Shown piece after piece: positions 8,905 through 19,628 of a stretch of DNA of 64,000 nucleotides (within the stretch, counting starts at the first letter, position 1; each line of letters starts with the position of its first letter). The DNA is from Jatrophihabitans sp035642535. GTDB taxonomy: Bacteria > Actinomycetota > Actinomycetes > Mycobacteriales > Jatrophihabitantaceae. Under the pieces are notes generated by a model, which was given only the letters and a program-made list of their open reading frames with translations, searched no databases and was not told the origin of the DNA. Both the position numbers and the translations under genes were made by a program. The stretch is taken from contig DASQSE010000121.1 of the NCBI GenBank assembly GCA_035642535.1, positions 1 to 64,000 of the forward strand, written 5' to 3'.

Positions 8905-10083
8905 ATGAAGCTCGCACCGCTGCGCCGACGCGGTGACGCCGCGCCCGGCGTCACCGGCGTGGCGAGGCTCGACCGGCAGACGCTGCGTCTCGCCGGTCGG
9001 CTCAACCATGGCGACATCGCGATCATCGACCAGGTCGATCTCGATCGGGTGGCCGCGGAGGCGCTCGTCGTCGCCAAGCCTGCAGCGATCATCAATGCGC
9101 AGCCGAGCATCTCCGGCCGCTACCCGAATCTCGGCCCGCAGCTGATCGTCGCGCACGACATCCTGCTGCTCGACAACGTCGGGGCGGAGATCTTCGCCGC
9201 GGTGAAGGAAGGGACGAAGGTCCGCATCGACGGGCACTCGGTGTTCGTGGGCGACGCGGTCGTCGTCACCGGGACGCTGCAGAACCCCGAAACCGTCAAG
9301 GCCTCGATGAGCGAGGCGAAGTCGGGCCTGGCGTCGCAGCTCGAGGCGTTCGCGGTGAACACCGCGGAGTTCATGAGCCGCGAGCGGCGGCTGCTGCTCG
9401 ACGGTGAGGGGATTCCGGACATCAAGACCCGCTTCGCCGGACGGCACGCCGTCATCGTCGTGCGCGGGCACGACCATCAGCGCGACCTGCGATCGCTGCG
9501 GCACTACATCCGTGAGTACAAGCCCGTCCTGGTCGGCGTCGACGGCGGCGCGGATGCGCTGCTGGAGGCGGGCCTGGAGCCGAACCTGATCATCGGCGAC
9601 ATGGACGCGGTGTCGGACGCCGCACTCGCCACCGGCGCCGAGGTGGTCGTGCACGCGTACCCCGACGGCCGCGCGCCCGGGCTGGCGCGGGTGCAGGACC
9701 TCGGGATCGACGCGATCACGTTCCCGACGTCCGGCACCAGCGAGGACGCCGCGATGCTGCTCGCCGACAACAACGGCGCAGATCTCGTCGTCGCCGTCGG
9801 CAGCCACGCCACGCTGACCGAGTTCCTCGACCGGGGCCGCTCCGGCATGGCGTCCAGCTTCCTGACCCGGCTCCGGCTCGGCTCCAAGGTGATGGACGCG
9901 AGCGGCGTCGCGCGTCTGTACCGCAACCGCATCTCGGGCGCCGCGCTGCTGTTACTCGTTATCGCGGCCGTGGTCGCCATCGTCGCGGCACTGGCCGTCT
10001 CGGACACCGGCCGCGATTACCTCGGCTCGCTGCACCATGACTGGAACAACGTCGTCGACTGGATTCAGGACAAGTTCTCGTGA
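8905..10083 (+). CDS. steA: cytokinetic ring protein SteA
   Basis: A 392-residue homolog of corynebacterial SteA and Rv1697 (393 residues). The central domain resembles a thiamine-pyrophosphokinase-like fold (GVDGGADALLEAG and IIGDMDAVSD motifs), although activity is not expected. One transmembrane helix lies near the C-terminus (about residues 345-367, SGAALLLLVIAAVVAIVAAL). In Corynebacterium SteA and SteB act at the septum in cell separation. ATG 8905 is preferred because it gives the family length; ATG 8878 and 8896 are in frame. The stop overlaps the steB start (GTGA). Confidence 0.9.
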   Translation: MKLAPLRRRGDAAPGVTGVARLDRQTLRLAGRLNHGDIAIIDQVDLDRVAAEALVVAKPAAIINAQPSISGRYPNLGPQLIVAHDILLLDNVGAEIFAAVKEGTKVRIDGHSVFVGDAVVVTGTLQNPETVKASMSEAKSGLASQLEAFAVNTAEFMSRERRLLLDGEGIPDIKTRFAGRHAVIVVRGHDHQRDLRSLRHYIREYKPVLVGVDGGADALLEAGLEPNLIIGDMDAVSDAALATGAEVVVHAYPDGRAPGLARVQDLGIDAITFPTSGTSEDAAMLLADNNGADLVVAVGSHATLTEFLDRGRSGMASSFLTRLRLGSKVMDASGVARLYRNRISGAALLLLVIAAVVAIVAALAVSDTGRDYLGSLHHDWNNVVDWIQDKFS

Positions 10084-10997
10084 TCTCGTTCCGGTACCAC
10101 CTCGTCTCCATCGTCGCCGTCTTCCTCGCGCTCGCGCTGGGCATCGTGGTCGGCACGACTGCGCTGAACGGTCCGATCACTAAGGACCTGCGCAATCAGC
10201 TGCACGACACCGAGCAGGAACGCGATGCCTTGAACGCGCAGGTCAAGGCGCTGCAAGGTCAGGTCGACGACGCCGGCAAGTTCGCCACCACTTACGGCGC
10301 GCAGCTCGTGGCCGACTCGCTGGCTGGCAAGACCGTGCTCGTGGTCGAGCTGCCGGGCACGACGAGCGAGATGCAGGACGGCCTGTCGGAGCAGTTGAGC
10401 GCCGCCGGCGCGAAGGTCGGCGGGCGGGTGACGATCACGAACGCCTACCTGGATCCGTCCCGCGGCACCGGCATCATCTCGTTGGCCACCGGGCCGTCGC
10501 GCCCCGTCGGCTGGACGGCGCCGGAAACGAGCAACGCCGATCAGCTCGGCGGCTCGCTACTCGCCTACGTGCTGCTCGGAGAGGGGCAGGACACCGACCT
10601 GACCACCGTGCTCGGCGGCTTCGCGGGGCTGCACATGGTGACCTCGGACCGCGAGGACATCACGCCCAGCACGACCGTCGTCGTACTCGCGCACGGCGCG
10701 ATGGCGGCACGCGACTATGCGGGGGGCGCGGAGGAGTCGCTGGTGTCCCAGCTTGCCGCGGGCGGCGGGCACGTCGTCGTCGCCGGAGACCGCAGTTCGG
10801 CGAGCAGCGCCGGGCTGATCTCGCTCGTCCGCGCGTCGAAGACCGACCGGGCGGCGGTGAGCACCGTCGACAACGCCGACACCCCGTTCGGCCAGGTGTC
10901 GACCGTGCTCGCGCTCGCCGCGGCAACCGACGGTCAGATCGGCCATTACGGCACGGAGCAGAACGCGGACGCGTTGTTCCCGGCCCCGTCGAAGTAG
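10080..10997 (+). CDS. steB: SteB/MctB family membrane-anchored protein
   Basis: A 305-residue protein matching Rv1698 (MctB, described as an outer-membrane copper efflux factor) and SteB of corynebacteria (partner of SteA). A transmembrane helix at about residues 7-28 (LVSIVAVFLALALGIVVG) is followed by a coiled coil (TEQERDALNAQVKALQGQV) and a large extracytoplasmic domain. Location next to steA with a 4-nt overlap supports the SteA-SteB role; copper transport is the competing proposal for this family. The GTG start is set by the overlap. Confidence 0.88.
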   Translation: MISFRYHLVSIVAVFLALALGIVVGTTALNGPITKDLRNQLHDTEQERDALNAQVKALQGQVDDAGKFATTYGAQLVADSLAGKTVLVVELPGTTSEMQDGLSEQLSAAGAKVGGRVTITNAYLDPSRGTGIISLATGPSRPVGWTAPETSNADQLGGSLLAYVLLGEGQDTDLTTVLGGFAGLHMVTSDREDITPSTTVVVLAHGAMAARDYAGGAEESLVSQLAAGGGHVVVAGDRSSASSAGLISLVRASKTDRAAVSTVDNADTPFGQVSTVLALAAATDGQIGHYGTEQNADALFPAPSK

Positions 10998-11003
10998 GAG
11001 CAC

Positions 11004-11330
11004 ATGGCAATTCCCACAGTCGCCGACCTTGCGAGGTTCGTCCGGGAGCGGCTGACAGAGGTGTCCGACACGCTCGCACCACTGTGGAGCCGCCGCGACA
11101 CTCCCGAGGTGCTGCCACCTCGCGGCCGCGAGCATCCGGACAGTTCGGTGCTCGCCACGGCGCGACAACTCGCGATGGTCATCGTGGGCGCCGCGGCACC
11201 GTTCGCCACCACGTCCTATTCGCGGGCTCGGCTCATCCGGCAGATGCACGCGAGCGGTCTGCTCTCCGACGAGCACGCCGTCCGTACCCAGCGTCTGCTG
11301 GAACTTGTGCGCGACGCGCCGCCGCGCTGA
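11004..11330 (+). CDS. hypothetical protein between steB and pyrG
   Basis: A 108-residue protein that I do not recognise. It is basic and helical, and a hydrophobic stretch (LAMVIVGAAAPFATTS) may be buried or associate with the membrane. ATG 11004 has GGAG 7 nt upstream and follows the steB stop by 6 nt, so it is probably part of the steA-steB transcript. I recall no counterpart at this place in M. tuberculosis. Confidence 0.65.
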   Translation: MAIPTVADLARFVRERLTEVSDTLAPLWSRRDTPEVLPPRGREHPDSSVLATARQLAMVIVGAAAPFATTSYSRARLIRQMHASGLLSDEHAVRTQRLLELVRDAPPR

Positions 11331-11358
11331 CGATGCCGGCTCGCGCTGCCGTCCGTGT

Positions 11359-11364
11359 TAGCGT
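11359..11364 (+). promoter_or_regulatory. -10 hexamer of a predicted leaderless pyrG mRNA
   Basis: TAGCGT ends 8 nt before the GTG at 11373, and no Shine-Dalgarno sequence is present, so transcription would begin at or next to the start codon. Confidence 0.5.
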
Positions 11365-11372
11365 GGACTTCC

Positions 11373-13108
<1,736 letters not shown>

Positions 13109-13112
<4 letters not shown>

Positions 13113-13717
13113 GCGAATCCGACGCATACGAGGTCGTCGGGTCGGAGACCAAGTTCAAAGGGTCGCTGCTGAGCGTCCGGGTCGATGACGTTCGGATGAG
13201 TGACGGCGCGGTCGTGCAGCGCGAGGTCGTCGCCCATCCGGGCGCAGTCGCGATCGTCGCGCTCGACGACGACGGGAACATCATCCTGATCAATCAGTAC
13301 CGCGTCCCACTCGGCGCGCAGCTCGACGAACTGCCCGCCGGCCTGCTGGACGTCGACGGTGAGTCGGCGCTGGCTGCCGCGCAGCGCGAGCTTGCCGAGG
13401 AGGCGCGGCTGGTGGCCGACGAGTGGGCCGTGCTGGTCGACCTGCACTCGTCGCCGGGGATGACGACCGAAGCGATCCGGGTGTTCCTGGCCCGCGATCT
13501 CTCGGCGGCCGAGGGCGACTTCGCGCCCGAGCACGAGGAACAGACGCTGACGGTCTCGCGTGAACCGCTTCCGGACGCGGTGCGCCGGGTGCTGTCCGGC
13601 GGAATCACCAATGCGACGGCGGTCGCGGGCATACTCGCCGCCGTGCACGGCCGGGCGACAGCGTGGCGCGATCTGCGTCCGGCCGACGCTCCCTGGCCGG
13701 CTCGGCCGGGCCGGTAA
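13109..13717 (+). CDS. Nudix hydrolase, ADP-ribose pyrophosphatase type (Rv1700-like)
   Basis: A 202-residue Nudix protein located as in M. tuberculosis between pyrG and xerD, where Rv1700 hydrolyses ADP-ribose. The ELPAGLLDVDGES segment and REL-AEE core give the metal-binding helix. The glycine that normally follows REUxEEx is Arg here (REL-AEE-ARL), a mild departure from the consensus. It starts at GTG 13109, overlapping the pyrG stop. ADP-ribose is the most likely substrate. Confidence 0.88.
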
Positions 13718-13722
13718 CGACG

Positions 13723-14688
13723 GTGCCGACCACAGCGCGGCGCCCCGAGCTGGCGTCGGTGGTGCGCGAGTATCTCGATCACCTCGCGGTCGAGCGCGGC
13801 GTCGCGACCAACACGCTCAGCGCCTACCGTCGCGATCTGGAGCGATACCTGGCGTACCTGGCCGGGCTGGGCGTGGATTCGGTTGCCGACGTGGACGCCC
13901 GCACTGTTGGCGGCTTCCTCGCGCACCTGCGTGAGGGCGACGCCGACCATCCCGCGCTGTCCGCGTCGTCGGTGGCCCGGGCCGTCGCCGCGGTGCGCGG
14001 GCTGCACCGGTTCGCGCTCGACGAGGGCCTGGTGGCGGTCGACGTGGCGCGGGAGGTGCAGACGGCGGCGCCGCCACGGCGCCTGCCCAAGGCGATCCCG
14101 GTCGAGGACGTCGAGCGGCTGCTGGACGCGGCCGGCTATCCCGGCACCGCCCTCGCGCTGCGCGATCGCGCGCTCCTCGAATTCCTGTACGGCACCGGGG
14201 CGCGCATCTCCGAGGCGGTCGGGTTGGCCGTCGACGACCTCGACCTCACCGAGAACACGGTGCTCCTGACCGGCAAGGGCAACAAGCAGCGCCGGGTACC
14301 CGTCGGTTCGTATGCCGCCGCCGCCCTGTCGGCCTACCTCGTGCAATCCCGGCCGAGCCTGGCGCGTGCCGGAACCGGATCGCCGCGACTATTCCTGAAC
14401 TCGCGCGGCGGACCGCTGTCCCGGCAGTCGGCGTGGGTGGTGCTGCGCACGGCAGCCGAACGCGCCGGACTGGCCGCCGGAATCTCGCCGCACACGCTGC
14501 GGCACTCGTTCGCCACGCACCTGCTCGAAGGCGGCGCCGACGTGCGTGTCGTGCAGGAACTGCTCGGCCACGCGTCGATCATGACGACCCAGATCTACAC
14601 GCTCGTCACGGTCGACACACTGCGCGAGATCTACGCCAGCGCGCACCCGCGGGCGGGCCATCGGACCAAGTCGGCGGCACGTCGTTAG
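13723..14688 (+). CDS. xerD: tyrosine recombinase XerD
   Basis: A 321-residue tyrosine recombinase that resolves chromosome dimers at dif. The N-terminal SAM-like core-binding domain (about 5-100) is followed by the catalytic domain with Arg in YGTGARISEAVGL, Lys in TGKGNKQRRVP, the HTLRHSFATHLLEGG box, LLGHASIMTTQIY with the second His, and nucleophile Tyr. The chromosomal context (between the nudix gene and parA-scpAB) is the housekeeping xerD position, so it is not a phage integrase. The start is GTG 13723, 5 nt after the nudix stop. Confidence 0.94.
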   Translation: MPTTARRPELASVVREYLDHLAVERGVATNTLSAYRRDLERYLAYLAGLGVDSVADVDARTVGGFLAHLREGDADHPALSASSVARAVAAVRGLHRFALDEGLVAVDVAREVQTAAPPRRLPKAIPVEDVERLLDAAGYPGTALALRDRALLEFLYGTGARISEAVGLAVDDLDLTENTVLLTGKGNKQRRVPVGSYAAAALSAYLVQSRPSLARAGTGSPRLFLNSRGGPLSRQSAWVVLRTAAERAGLAAGISPHTLRHSFATHLLEGGADVRVVQELLGHASIMTTQIYTLVTVDTLREIYASAHPRAGHRTKSAARR

Positions 14689-14728
14689 GCGCGCCGCTGC
14701 GCAGCCCGGCACGGGCGGAATCCTGAGG

Positions 14729-14734
14729 TAGCCT
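14729..14734 (+). promoter_or_regulatory. -10 hexamer upstream of parA
   Basis: TAGCCT ends 8 nt before the parA ATG with no ribosome-binding site between, predicting a leaderless or near-leaderless mRNA for the parA-scpA-scpB-rluB run. Confidence 0.5.
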
Positions 14735-14742
14735 CGGCGCCA

Positions 14743-15660
14743 ATGAGTAAGACGCGGACGGATGACGAGCCGGAGCCGGGCGCGTTGTTCGCCGTCGAAT
14801 CGGGCAAATCCGGCGACCCCGCGTTGGCTCGTCGGAAGCGGGAAGTGCCCGAGCCGGCGCCGTTGGAGCGGCATGGCCCGGCGCGGGTCATCGCGCTGTG
14901 CAATCAGAAGGGTGGCGTCGGCAAGACGACCTCCGCGATCAATCTCGGGGCCGCGCTTGCCGAACTCGGCCGCCGCGTGCTGCTCGTCGACTTCGACCCG
15001 CAGGGCGCGCTGTCGGCCGGGCTCGGCGTGCAGCCGCTTCAGCTCGAGCGCACGATCTACAACCTGATCATGGAGCCGAACATCGGCATCGAGGACGTCC
15101 TGGTGAAGACGGCGGTGCCCGGCATCGACCTGCTGCCCAGCAACATCGAGCTGTCGGCCGCCGAGATCCAACTCGTCAGCGAGGTCGCGCGCGAGCAGGC
15201 GCTGGCCCGGATCATCGCGCCGGTGCTGCCGGAGTACGACTTCGTGCTGATCGACTGCCAACCGTCGCTCGGCCTGCTGACGGTGAACGCGCTGACCGCG
15301 TCGCACGGCGTGATCATCCCGCTCGAGTGCGAATACTTCAGTCTCCGCGGCGTCGCGCTGCTCATCGGCACGACGATCGAGAAGGTGCAGCAACGACTCA
15401 ACCCCGGGCTCAAGCTCGACGGCATCCTGGCGACGATGTACGACGGTCGAACGCTGCACGGGCGCGAGGTGTTCGCTCGCATCCTCGAGGCGTTCGGCGA
15501 CATCGTCTTCGACACGGTGATCACGCGGACGGTCCGCTTCCCCGAGACCACGGTGGCCGGCGAGCCGATCACGTCGTGGGCGCCGACCTCGACCGGGGCG
15601 CGCGCCTACCGCAACCTGGCGCGAGAGGTCATCGCCCGCTCGTCGGCTGCGCATGAGTGA
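14743..15660 (+). CDS. ParA-family ATPase (Rv1708-like)
   Basis: A 305-residue Walker-type partition ATPase with about 45 disordered N-terminal residues. The deviant Walker A is CNQKGGVGKTTS, Walker A' is LLVDFDPQG, and Walker B is FVLIDCQPSLG. The chromosomal parA normally lies near oriC with parB; this one precedes scpA-scpB as Rv1708 does in M. tuberculosis, so it is probably the second, SMC-linked paralog. The stop overlaps the scpA start by 8 nt. Confidence 0.9.
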   Translation: MSKTRTDDEPEPGALFAVESGKSGDPALARRKREVPEPAPLERHGPARVIALCNQKGGVGKTTSAINLGAALAELGRRVLLVDFDPQGALSAGLGVQPLQLERTIYNLIMEPNIGIEDVLVKTAVPGIDLLPSNIELSAAEIQLVSEVAREQALARIIAPVLPEYDFVLIDCQPSLGLLTVNALTASHGVIIPLECEYFSLRGVALLIGTTIEKVQQRLNPGLKLDGILATMYDGRTLHGREVFARILEAFGDIVFDTVITRTVRFPETTVAGEPITSWAPTSTGARAYRNLAREVIARSSAAHE

Positions 15661-16507
15661 GCCGCTGTCCGCAGCGGACGCCGAGGTGATCGGTGATCTC
15701 GCCGCGGAAACCTCGTCCGAGGGGTCGTTCCGCGTCCGGCTCGACAACTTCGAGGGGCCGTTCGACCTGCTGCTGAACCTGATCAGCCGGCGCCAACTCG
15801 ACGTCACCGAGGTCGCGCTCTCGCAGGTGACCGACGAGTTCCTCACCTACCTCGACGCCATGGACACCTGGGATCTCGGCCAGGCCACCGAATTCCTCGT
15901 CGTCGCTGCGACACTGCTCGACCTCAAAGCGGCGCGCCTGCTCCCGGCGGCCGACATCGAGGACGAGGAGGATCTCGCGCTGCTCGAAGCGCGTGACCTG
16001 CTCTTCGCTCGACTGCTCCAATACCGCGCGTACAAGCTCGCCGCCGCTCATCTCGCCGAACTGGAGCGCACCCAGGCGCGGCGACACGGCCGCGCCGTCG
16101 AACTCGAACCACGGTTCGCAGAGCTGCTGCCCGAGGTGTTCCTGGACATCAGCCCGCAGCGGTTCGCGATGCTCGCCGCGCAGGCGATGATCCCCAGGCC
16201 GGTGCCGGTCGTCGGCACCGATCACCTCTACACGCCGCAGGTGAGCGTGCGCGAGCAGATGGGAATCCTGCGCGACCGGCTGCGCCGGACCGGCACCGCG
16301 ACGTTCCGCGCGTTGGTGGACGACTGCACGATGACCAGCGAGGTCGTCGCGCGCTTTCTCGGCCTGCTCGAGCTCTATCGCGACGGTTGGGTTGCCTTCG
16401 AGCAGCCGGCGGCGCTGGCCGAGTTGGGCGTGCGCTGGACGGGCCCGGACGACGACAGTGTCGAGCTGCCAGACCTCCCGATGGACACCGACGAAGACTA
16501 CGAGTGA
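15653..16507 (+). CDS. scpA: segregation and condensation protein A
   Basis: A 284-residue kleisin subunit of the SMC-ScpAB condensin. The conserved N-terminal segment NFEGPFDLLLNLISRRQLDV (about residues 29-48) binds the SMC neck. The C-terminal winged helix follows VREQMGILRDRLRRTG. The start overlaps the parA-like gene and scpB follows after 24 nt, so the set forms one operon. Confidence 0.95.
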   Translation: MSEPLSAADAEVIGDLAAETSSEGSFRVRLDNFEGPFDLLLNLISRRQLDVTEVALSQVTDEFLTYLDAMDTWDLGQATEFLVVAATLLDLKAARLLPAADIEDEEDLALLEARDLLFARLLQYRAYKLAAAHLAELERTQARRHGRAVELEPRFAELLPEVFLDISPQRFAMLAAQAMIPRPVPVVGTDHLYTPQVSVREQMGILRDRLRRTGTATFRALVDDCTMTSEVVARFLGLLELYRDGWVAFEQPAALAELGVRWTGPDDDSVELPDLPMDTDEDYE

Positions 16508-16531
16508 GCGACTACGAATGAGCGACTGCTA

Positions 16532-17158
16532 ATGAACGACACCGAGTTCGACATCGAGATCACCGACGAGGCGGAGATACTGCCGCCGGTTGCGGCTCCG
16601 GACATCGCGTCCGAGCGGCTTGCCGCGGCGCTCGAGGCGATTCTGTTCGTCGTCGAGTCGCCGGTGAGCGTCACTGCGCTCGCGGCGGCCGTCCAGCAGC
16701 CCACTGACGCGGTGCTCACCGCGCTCAACGAGCTGCGCGTCGGCTATGACGAGCGCGGCGCCGGCATCGAGCTGCGCGAGGCGGCCGGCGGGGTGCGCAT
16801 CTACACGCGACCCGACCAGGCCGAGGTGGTCGAGCACTTCCTGCAGGAGGGGCAGCGCAGTCGGCTGACACAGGCGGCGCTCGAAACGCTCGCGGTGATC
16901 GCCTATCGACAGCCCGTCACCCGGTCGCGGATCTCGGCCATCCGCGGCGTCAACGTCGACGGCGTGGTGCGCACGCTGCTGGCGCGCGGCCTGATCGTCG
17001 AGGTGGGCAGCGACGCGGAGACGGGCGGCGGGCTGTTCGGCACGACCGACCTGTTCCTCGAGAAGATGGGGCTGAACTCGCTGGACGAGCTGCCTTCGCT
17101 GGCACCGCTGCTTCCGGACGTCGAGGGGTTGGACAGCATCGCGCCCGATGACCTCTGA
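16532..17158 (+). CDS. scpB: segregation and condensation protein B
   Basis: A 208-residue ScpB, the dimeric partner of ScpA. Two winged-helix domains are visible, the first around AALEAILFVVESPVSVTALA and the second around LETLAVIAYRQPVTRSRISA, which is the most conserved ScpB segment. An acidic N-terminal extension of about 25 residues precedes them. The gap after scpA contains a near-duplicated 11-nt stretch (gagcgactacg / gagcgactgct). The stop overlaps the rluB start by 11 nt. Confidence 0.95.
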   Translation: MNDTEFDIEITDEAEILPPVAAPDIASERLAAALEAILFVVESPVSVTALAAAVQQPTDAVLTALNELRVGYDERGAGIELREAAGGVRIYTRPDQAEVVEHFLQEGQRSRLTQAALETLAVIAYRQPVTRSRISAIRGVNVDGVVRTLLARGLIVEVGSDAETGGGLFGTTDLFLEKMGLNSLDELPSLAPLLPDVEGLDSIAPDDL

Positions 17159-17888
17159 GGGCGGCACGCGGCTGCAGAAGGTCCTGGCCTCTGCAGGCGT
17201 GGGGTCGCGTCGCGCGTGCGAAGTGCTCATCGCAGCCGGCCGGGTGACCGTCGACGGCAAGGTTGCCGAACTCGGCGCCCGGGTCGATCCGCAGACCGCC
17301 GTCATCCATGTGGACGGCGACCGGATCGTCGTCCGCGACGATCTCGTCTACCTCGCGCTGAACAAGCCCCGTGGCGTGCTGAGCGCGATGAGCGACGCGC
17401 GCGGTCGACCCACTCTCGCCGACCTCGTGGGAGACCGGCCTGAGCGGTTGTTCCACGTGGGCCGGCTGGACGCCGACAGCGAGGGGCTCCTGCTGCTCAC
17501 CAACGACGGCGATCTCGCGCACCGGCTCATGCATCCGTCCTTCGGCGTGGCGAAGACGTATTTGGCGACGGTGCCGGCACCGGTGAGCCGGCAGGTCGGG
17601 CGCCGGCTGCGCGACGGCGTCGCCCTCGAGGACGGGCCGGTCGCCGTCGATTCGTTCCGCGTGGTCCAGACGCAGGGCCGCCAGGCGATCGTCGAGGTGG
17701 TCCTGCACGAGGGACGCAAGCACATCGTGCGGCGGTTGCTGGCCGAGGTCGGTCACCCGGTGTCGCGACTCGTGCGCACCCGGATCGGGCCGGTGCAGCT
17801 CGGCGGGCAGCGTGCCGGCACCGTGCGTCCCCTCACCAACAGCGAGCTGGCAGCCCTGCACCGGCTCGCCGAATCTGCCCCCACATAG
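17148..17888 (+). CDS. rluB: 23S rRNA pseudouridine synthase, RluB family
   Basis: A 246-residue RsuA/RluB-type pseudouridine synthase. The S4 domain (about 5-65, RLQKVLASAGVGSRRACE) precedes the synthase domain with catalytic Asp in HVGRLDADSEGLLLLTNDG and the GRKHIVRRLL motif near the C-terminus. The place after scpB matches Rv1711. It overlaps the scpB 3' end, so it is co-transcribed. Confidence 0.93.
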   Translation: MTSEGGTRLQKVLASAGVGSRRACEVLIAAGRVTVDGKVAELGARVDPQTAVIHVDGDRIVVRDDLVYLALNKPRGVLSAMSDARGRPTLADLVGDRPERLFHVGRLDADSEGLLLLTNDGDLAHRLMHPSFGVAKTYLATVPAPVSRQVGRRLRDGVALEDGPVAVDSFRVVQTQGRQAIVEVVLHEGRKHIVRRLLAEVGHPVSRLVRTRIGPVQLGGQRAGTVRPLTNSELAALHRLAESAPT

Positions 17889-17896
17889 GCGCCGCC

Positions 17897-17902
17897 TAGG
17901 CT
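17897..17902 (+). promoter_or_regulatory. -10 hexamer of a predicted leaderless aroH mRNA
   Basis: TAGGCT ends 7 nt before the ATG at 17910; there is no Shine-Dalgarno sequence. Separate transcription from rluB is inferred. Confidence 0.5.
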
Positions 17903-17909
17903 GATCAGC

Positions 17910-18272
17910 ATGGCGGTACGGGCGATCCGGGGCGCAATCCAGGTGGACGCGAACGAGCGGGACGAGATTCTCAAGGGTGCGTCTGAACTTGTCACCGAGG
18001 TGCTGCACCGCAACGGCGTCGAGCCCGCGGATCTCATCAGCATCGTGTTCACGGCCACCCCCGACCTCAACGCGGAGTTCCCGGCCTATGCGGCTCGGCT
18101 GCTCGGGCTCACCGACGTGCCGCTGCTGTGCAGCACGGAGATCGCCGTGCCGGGTTCGATGCCGCGCGTGCTGCGGCTGCTTGCGCACATTGAGACGCAG
18201 CTCACTCGCGCAGACATCCGGCACGTGTATCTGCGCGGGGCGAACGCCCTGCGCACGGACCTCCCGCAGTAG
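17910..18272 (+). CDS. aroH: chorismate mutase, AroH type
   Basis: A 120-residue monofunctional chorismate mutase of the AroH fold, converting chorismate to prephenate for Phe and Tyr synthesis. Conserved features are VRAIRGAIQV (active-site Arg7), the TATPDLNAEFPA segment, LLCSTEIAVPGSMPRVLRLL, and a C-terminal HVYLRGANALR. It lies between rluB and cmk. M. tuberculosis uses the AroQ type, so this is a difference from that genome. Confidence 0.93.
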   Translation: MAVRAIRGAIQVDANERDEILKGASELVTEVLHRNGVEPADLISIVFTATPDLNAEFPAYAARLLGLTDVPLLCSTEIAVPGSMPRVLRLLAHIETQLTRADIRHVYLRGANALRTDLPQ

Positions 18273-18279
18273 CCATCCG

Positions 18280-18285
18280 TATTCT
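18280..18285 (+). promoter_or_regulatory. -10 hexamer of a predicted leaderless cmk mRNA
   Basis: TATTCT ends 6 nt before the GTG at 18292. This supports that start and argues against the longer in-frame open frame. Confidence 0.5.
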
Positions 18286-18291
18286 TGCCCT

Positions 18292-18963
18292 GTGGGATCG
18301 GATCAGACGTTCGCGGGCGTTTTCGCGCTCGACGGCCCGTCCGGCACCGGAAAGTCGACGGTCGCGCGGCTGCTGGCGATCCAGTTGGACGCGCGGTACC
18401 TGGACACCGGCGCGATGTACCGGGCGGCCACTGTCGCAGTGCTGCGCAGCGGTGTCGAGCTCACCGATCCGGTAGCGGTGACGCACGTGGTCGAGGGCGC
18501 GAAGATCGTGATCTCGACCGACCCGGAGCACGCGTCGATCAATCTTGACGGTGAGCCCGTCGACGTCGATATCCGCTCCACCGAGACCACTGCGGCGGTC
18601 TCCGCGGTGTCGGCAGTCGCTGCAGTGCGCGCGGTTCTGGTCGATGCGCAGCGCGAGCTGATCGCCGACGGCGGGATCGTCGTCGAGGGCCGGGACATCG
18701 GCTCCGTGGTGTGGCCGACGGCGCGTCCGAAGGTCTACCTGACAGCCAGCCCCGAGGCCCGGGCGCGGCGGCGCGCGGGCGAGGTCGACGCCGATCTCGC
18801 GACGGTGGCGGCCGACATCCGCCGGCGCGACGAACTGGACAGCACCCGCGCCGCGAGTCCGTTGATCCAAGCCGCGGACGCCGTCGAGCTCGACACCACC
18901 GAGCTCGACATCGACGAAGTGGTGGGGCAGCTGGCCGATCTCGCCGCCTCGCTCGCCCGCTGA
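18292..18963 (+). CDS. cmk: cytidylate kinase
   Basis: A 223-residue kinase phosphorylating CMP and dCMP. It has a P-loop (DGPSGTGKSTVARLLA), the conserved DTGAMYRAAT segment, VVEGRDIGSVV, and an Arg-rich lid (EARARRRAGE, RRRDELDSTR). The GTG start is set by the -10 hexamer and the position of the P-loop about 15 residues in. The stop overlaps the plsC-like start (TGATG). The cmk-plsC-der order is common in actinobacteria. Confidence 0.95.
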   Translation: MGSDQTFAGVFALDGPSGTGKSTVARLLAIQLDARYLDTGAMYRAATVAVLRSGVELTDPVAVTHVVEGAKIVISTDPEHASINLDGEPVDVDIRSTETTAAVSAVSAVAAVRAVLVDAQRELIADGGIVVEGRDIGSVVWPTARPKVYLTASPEARARRRAGEVDADLATVAADIRRRDELDSTRAASPLIQAADAVELDTTELDIDEVVGQLADLAASLAR

Positions 18964-19628
18964 TGTACACGCCTGCCTTCGCCGACCGGATCGTCGGGTC
19001 GGCCCCGATCCGGCGCCGCCAGGCGGTGGCCCGCCTGCTCGGCCGCGCGCTCGGCCGCGTCGAGGTGCACGGCCTGGGGCGCATGCCCGACACCGGTCCG
19101 GTCGTGATCGCCGTCAACCATCGCGACTACTTCGACGGGCCGCTCGTGTTCGGTCACGTGCACCGTCCGGTGAACTTCCTCGTCAAGATCGAGGCGTTCA
19201 CGCCGCGCGCGTCGCCGTATCTGCTCAGCACCGGGCAGATCCCGGTCGTGCGGAACAACATGGACGTTGCCGCCGTGCGCTTCAGCCTGCACGTCCTTTG
19301 GCACGGTGGCGTCATCGGGCTGTTCCCCGAAGGCGCGCGCGGTGACGGGTTGGTTCGCACCGCGCGCCCGGGCGTCGCGTACTTCGCCATGCGCACCGGG
19401 GCCAAGGTCGTGCCCGTCGCGTGTCACGGCACCGATCTGCTCAAGCACCGCAGGTGGCGGCGGCCGATGGCGCGACTCACGATCGGCGAGCCGATCGACC
19501 TCGGGCAGGTGCCGGACGGGCAGCGGGTCAAGCGGCGCGACGTGCTGGAAGGGACCGAGCAGGTGCGCGTCGCACTCGCCGAGCTCGTGGTCGCCACTGC
19601 GCCGGCGGCACCTCAGGCCGTGCGGTGA
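18963..19628 (+). CDS. 1-acylglycerol-3-phosphate acyltransferase (PlsC family)
   Basis: A 221-residue acyltransferase of the LPLAT family acting on lysophosphatidate or a related acceptor at the membrane. Block I is NHRDYFDGP (HX4D), block III is FPEGARGDG, and a VPVACHGTD segment follows. No clear transmembrane helix is present. The ATG overlaps the cmk stop and the end overlaps the der start (GTGA), so cmk, plsC and der form one unit. The exact acceptor cannot be read from sequence. Confidence 0.88.
   Translation: MYTPAFADRIVGSAPIRRRQAVARLLGRALGRVEVHGLGRMPDTGPVVIAVNHRDYFDGPLVFGHVHRPVNFLVKIEAFTPRASPYLLSTGQIPVVRNNMDVAAVRFSLHVLWHGGVIGLFPEGARGDGLVRTARPGVAYFAMRTGAKVVPVACHGTDLLKHRRWRRPMARLTIGEPIDLGQVPDGQRVKRRDVLEGTEQVRVALAELVVATAPAAPQAVR

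Noticed and set aside
8347..9807. 486-residue minus-strand frame opposite recN and steA
   Set aside because: Antisense shadow; no recognisable domain and it covers two conserved genes.
13723..14688. xerD gene considered as a phage integrase marking an island
   Set aside because: Its housekeeping context (pyrG-nudix-xerD-parA-scpAB) and length match chromosomal XerD; no att repeats or phage genes are nearby.
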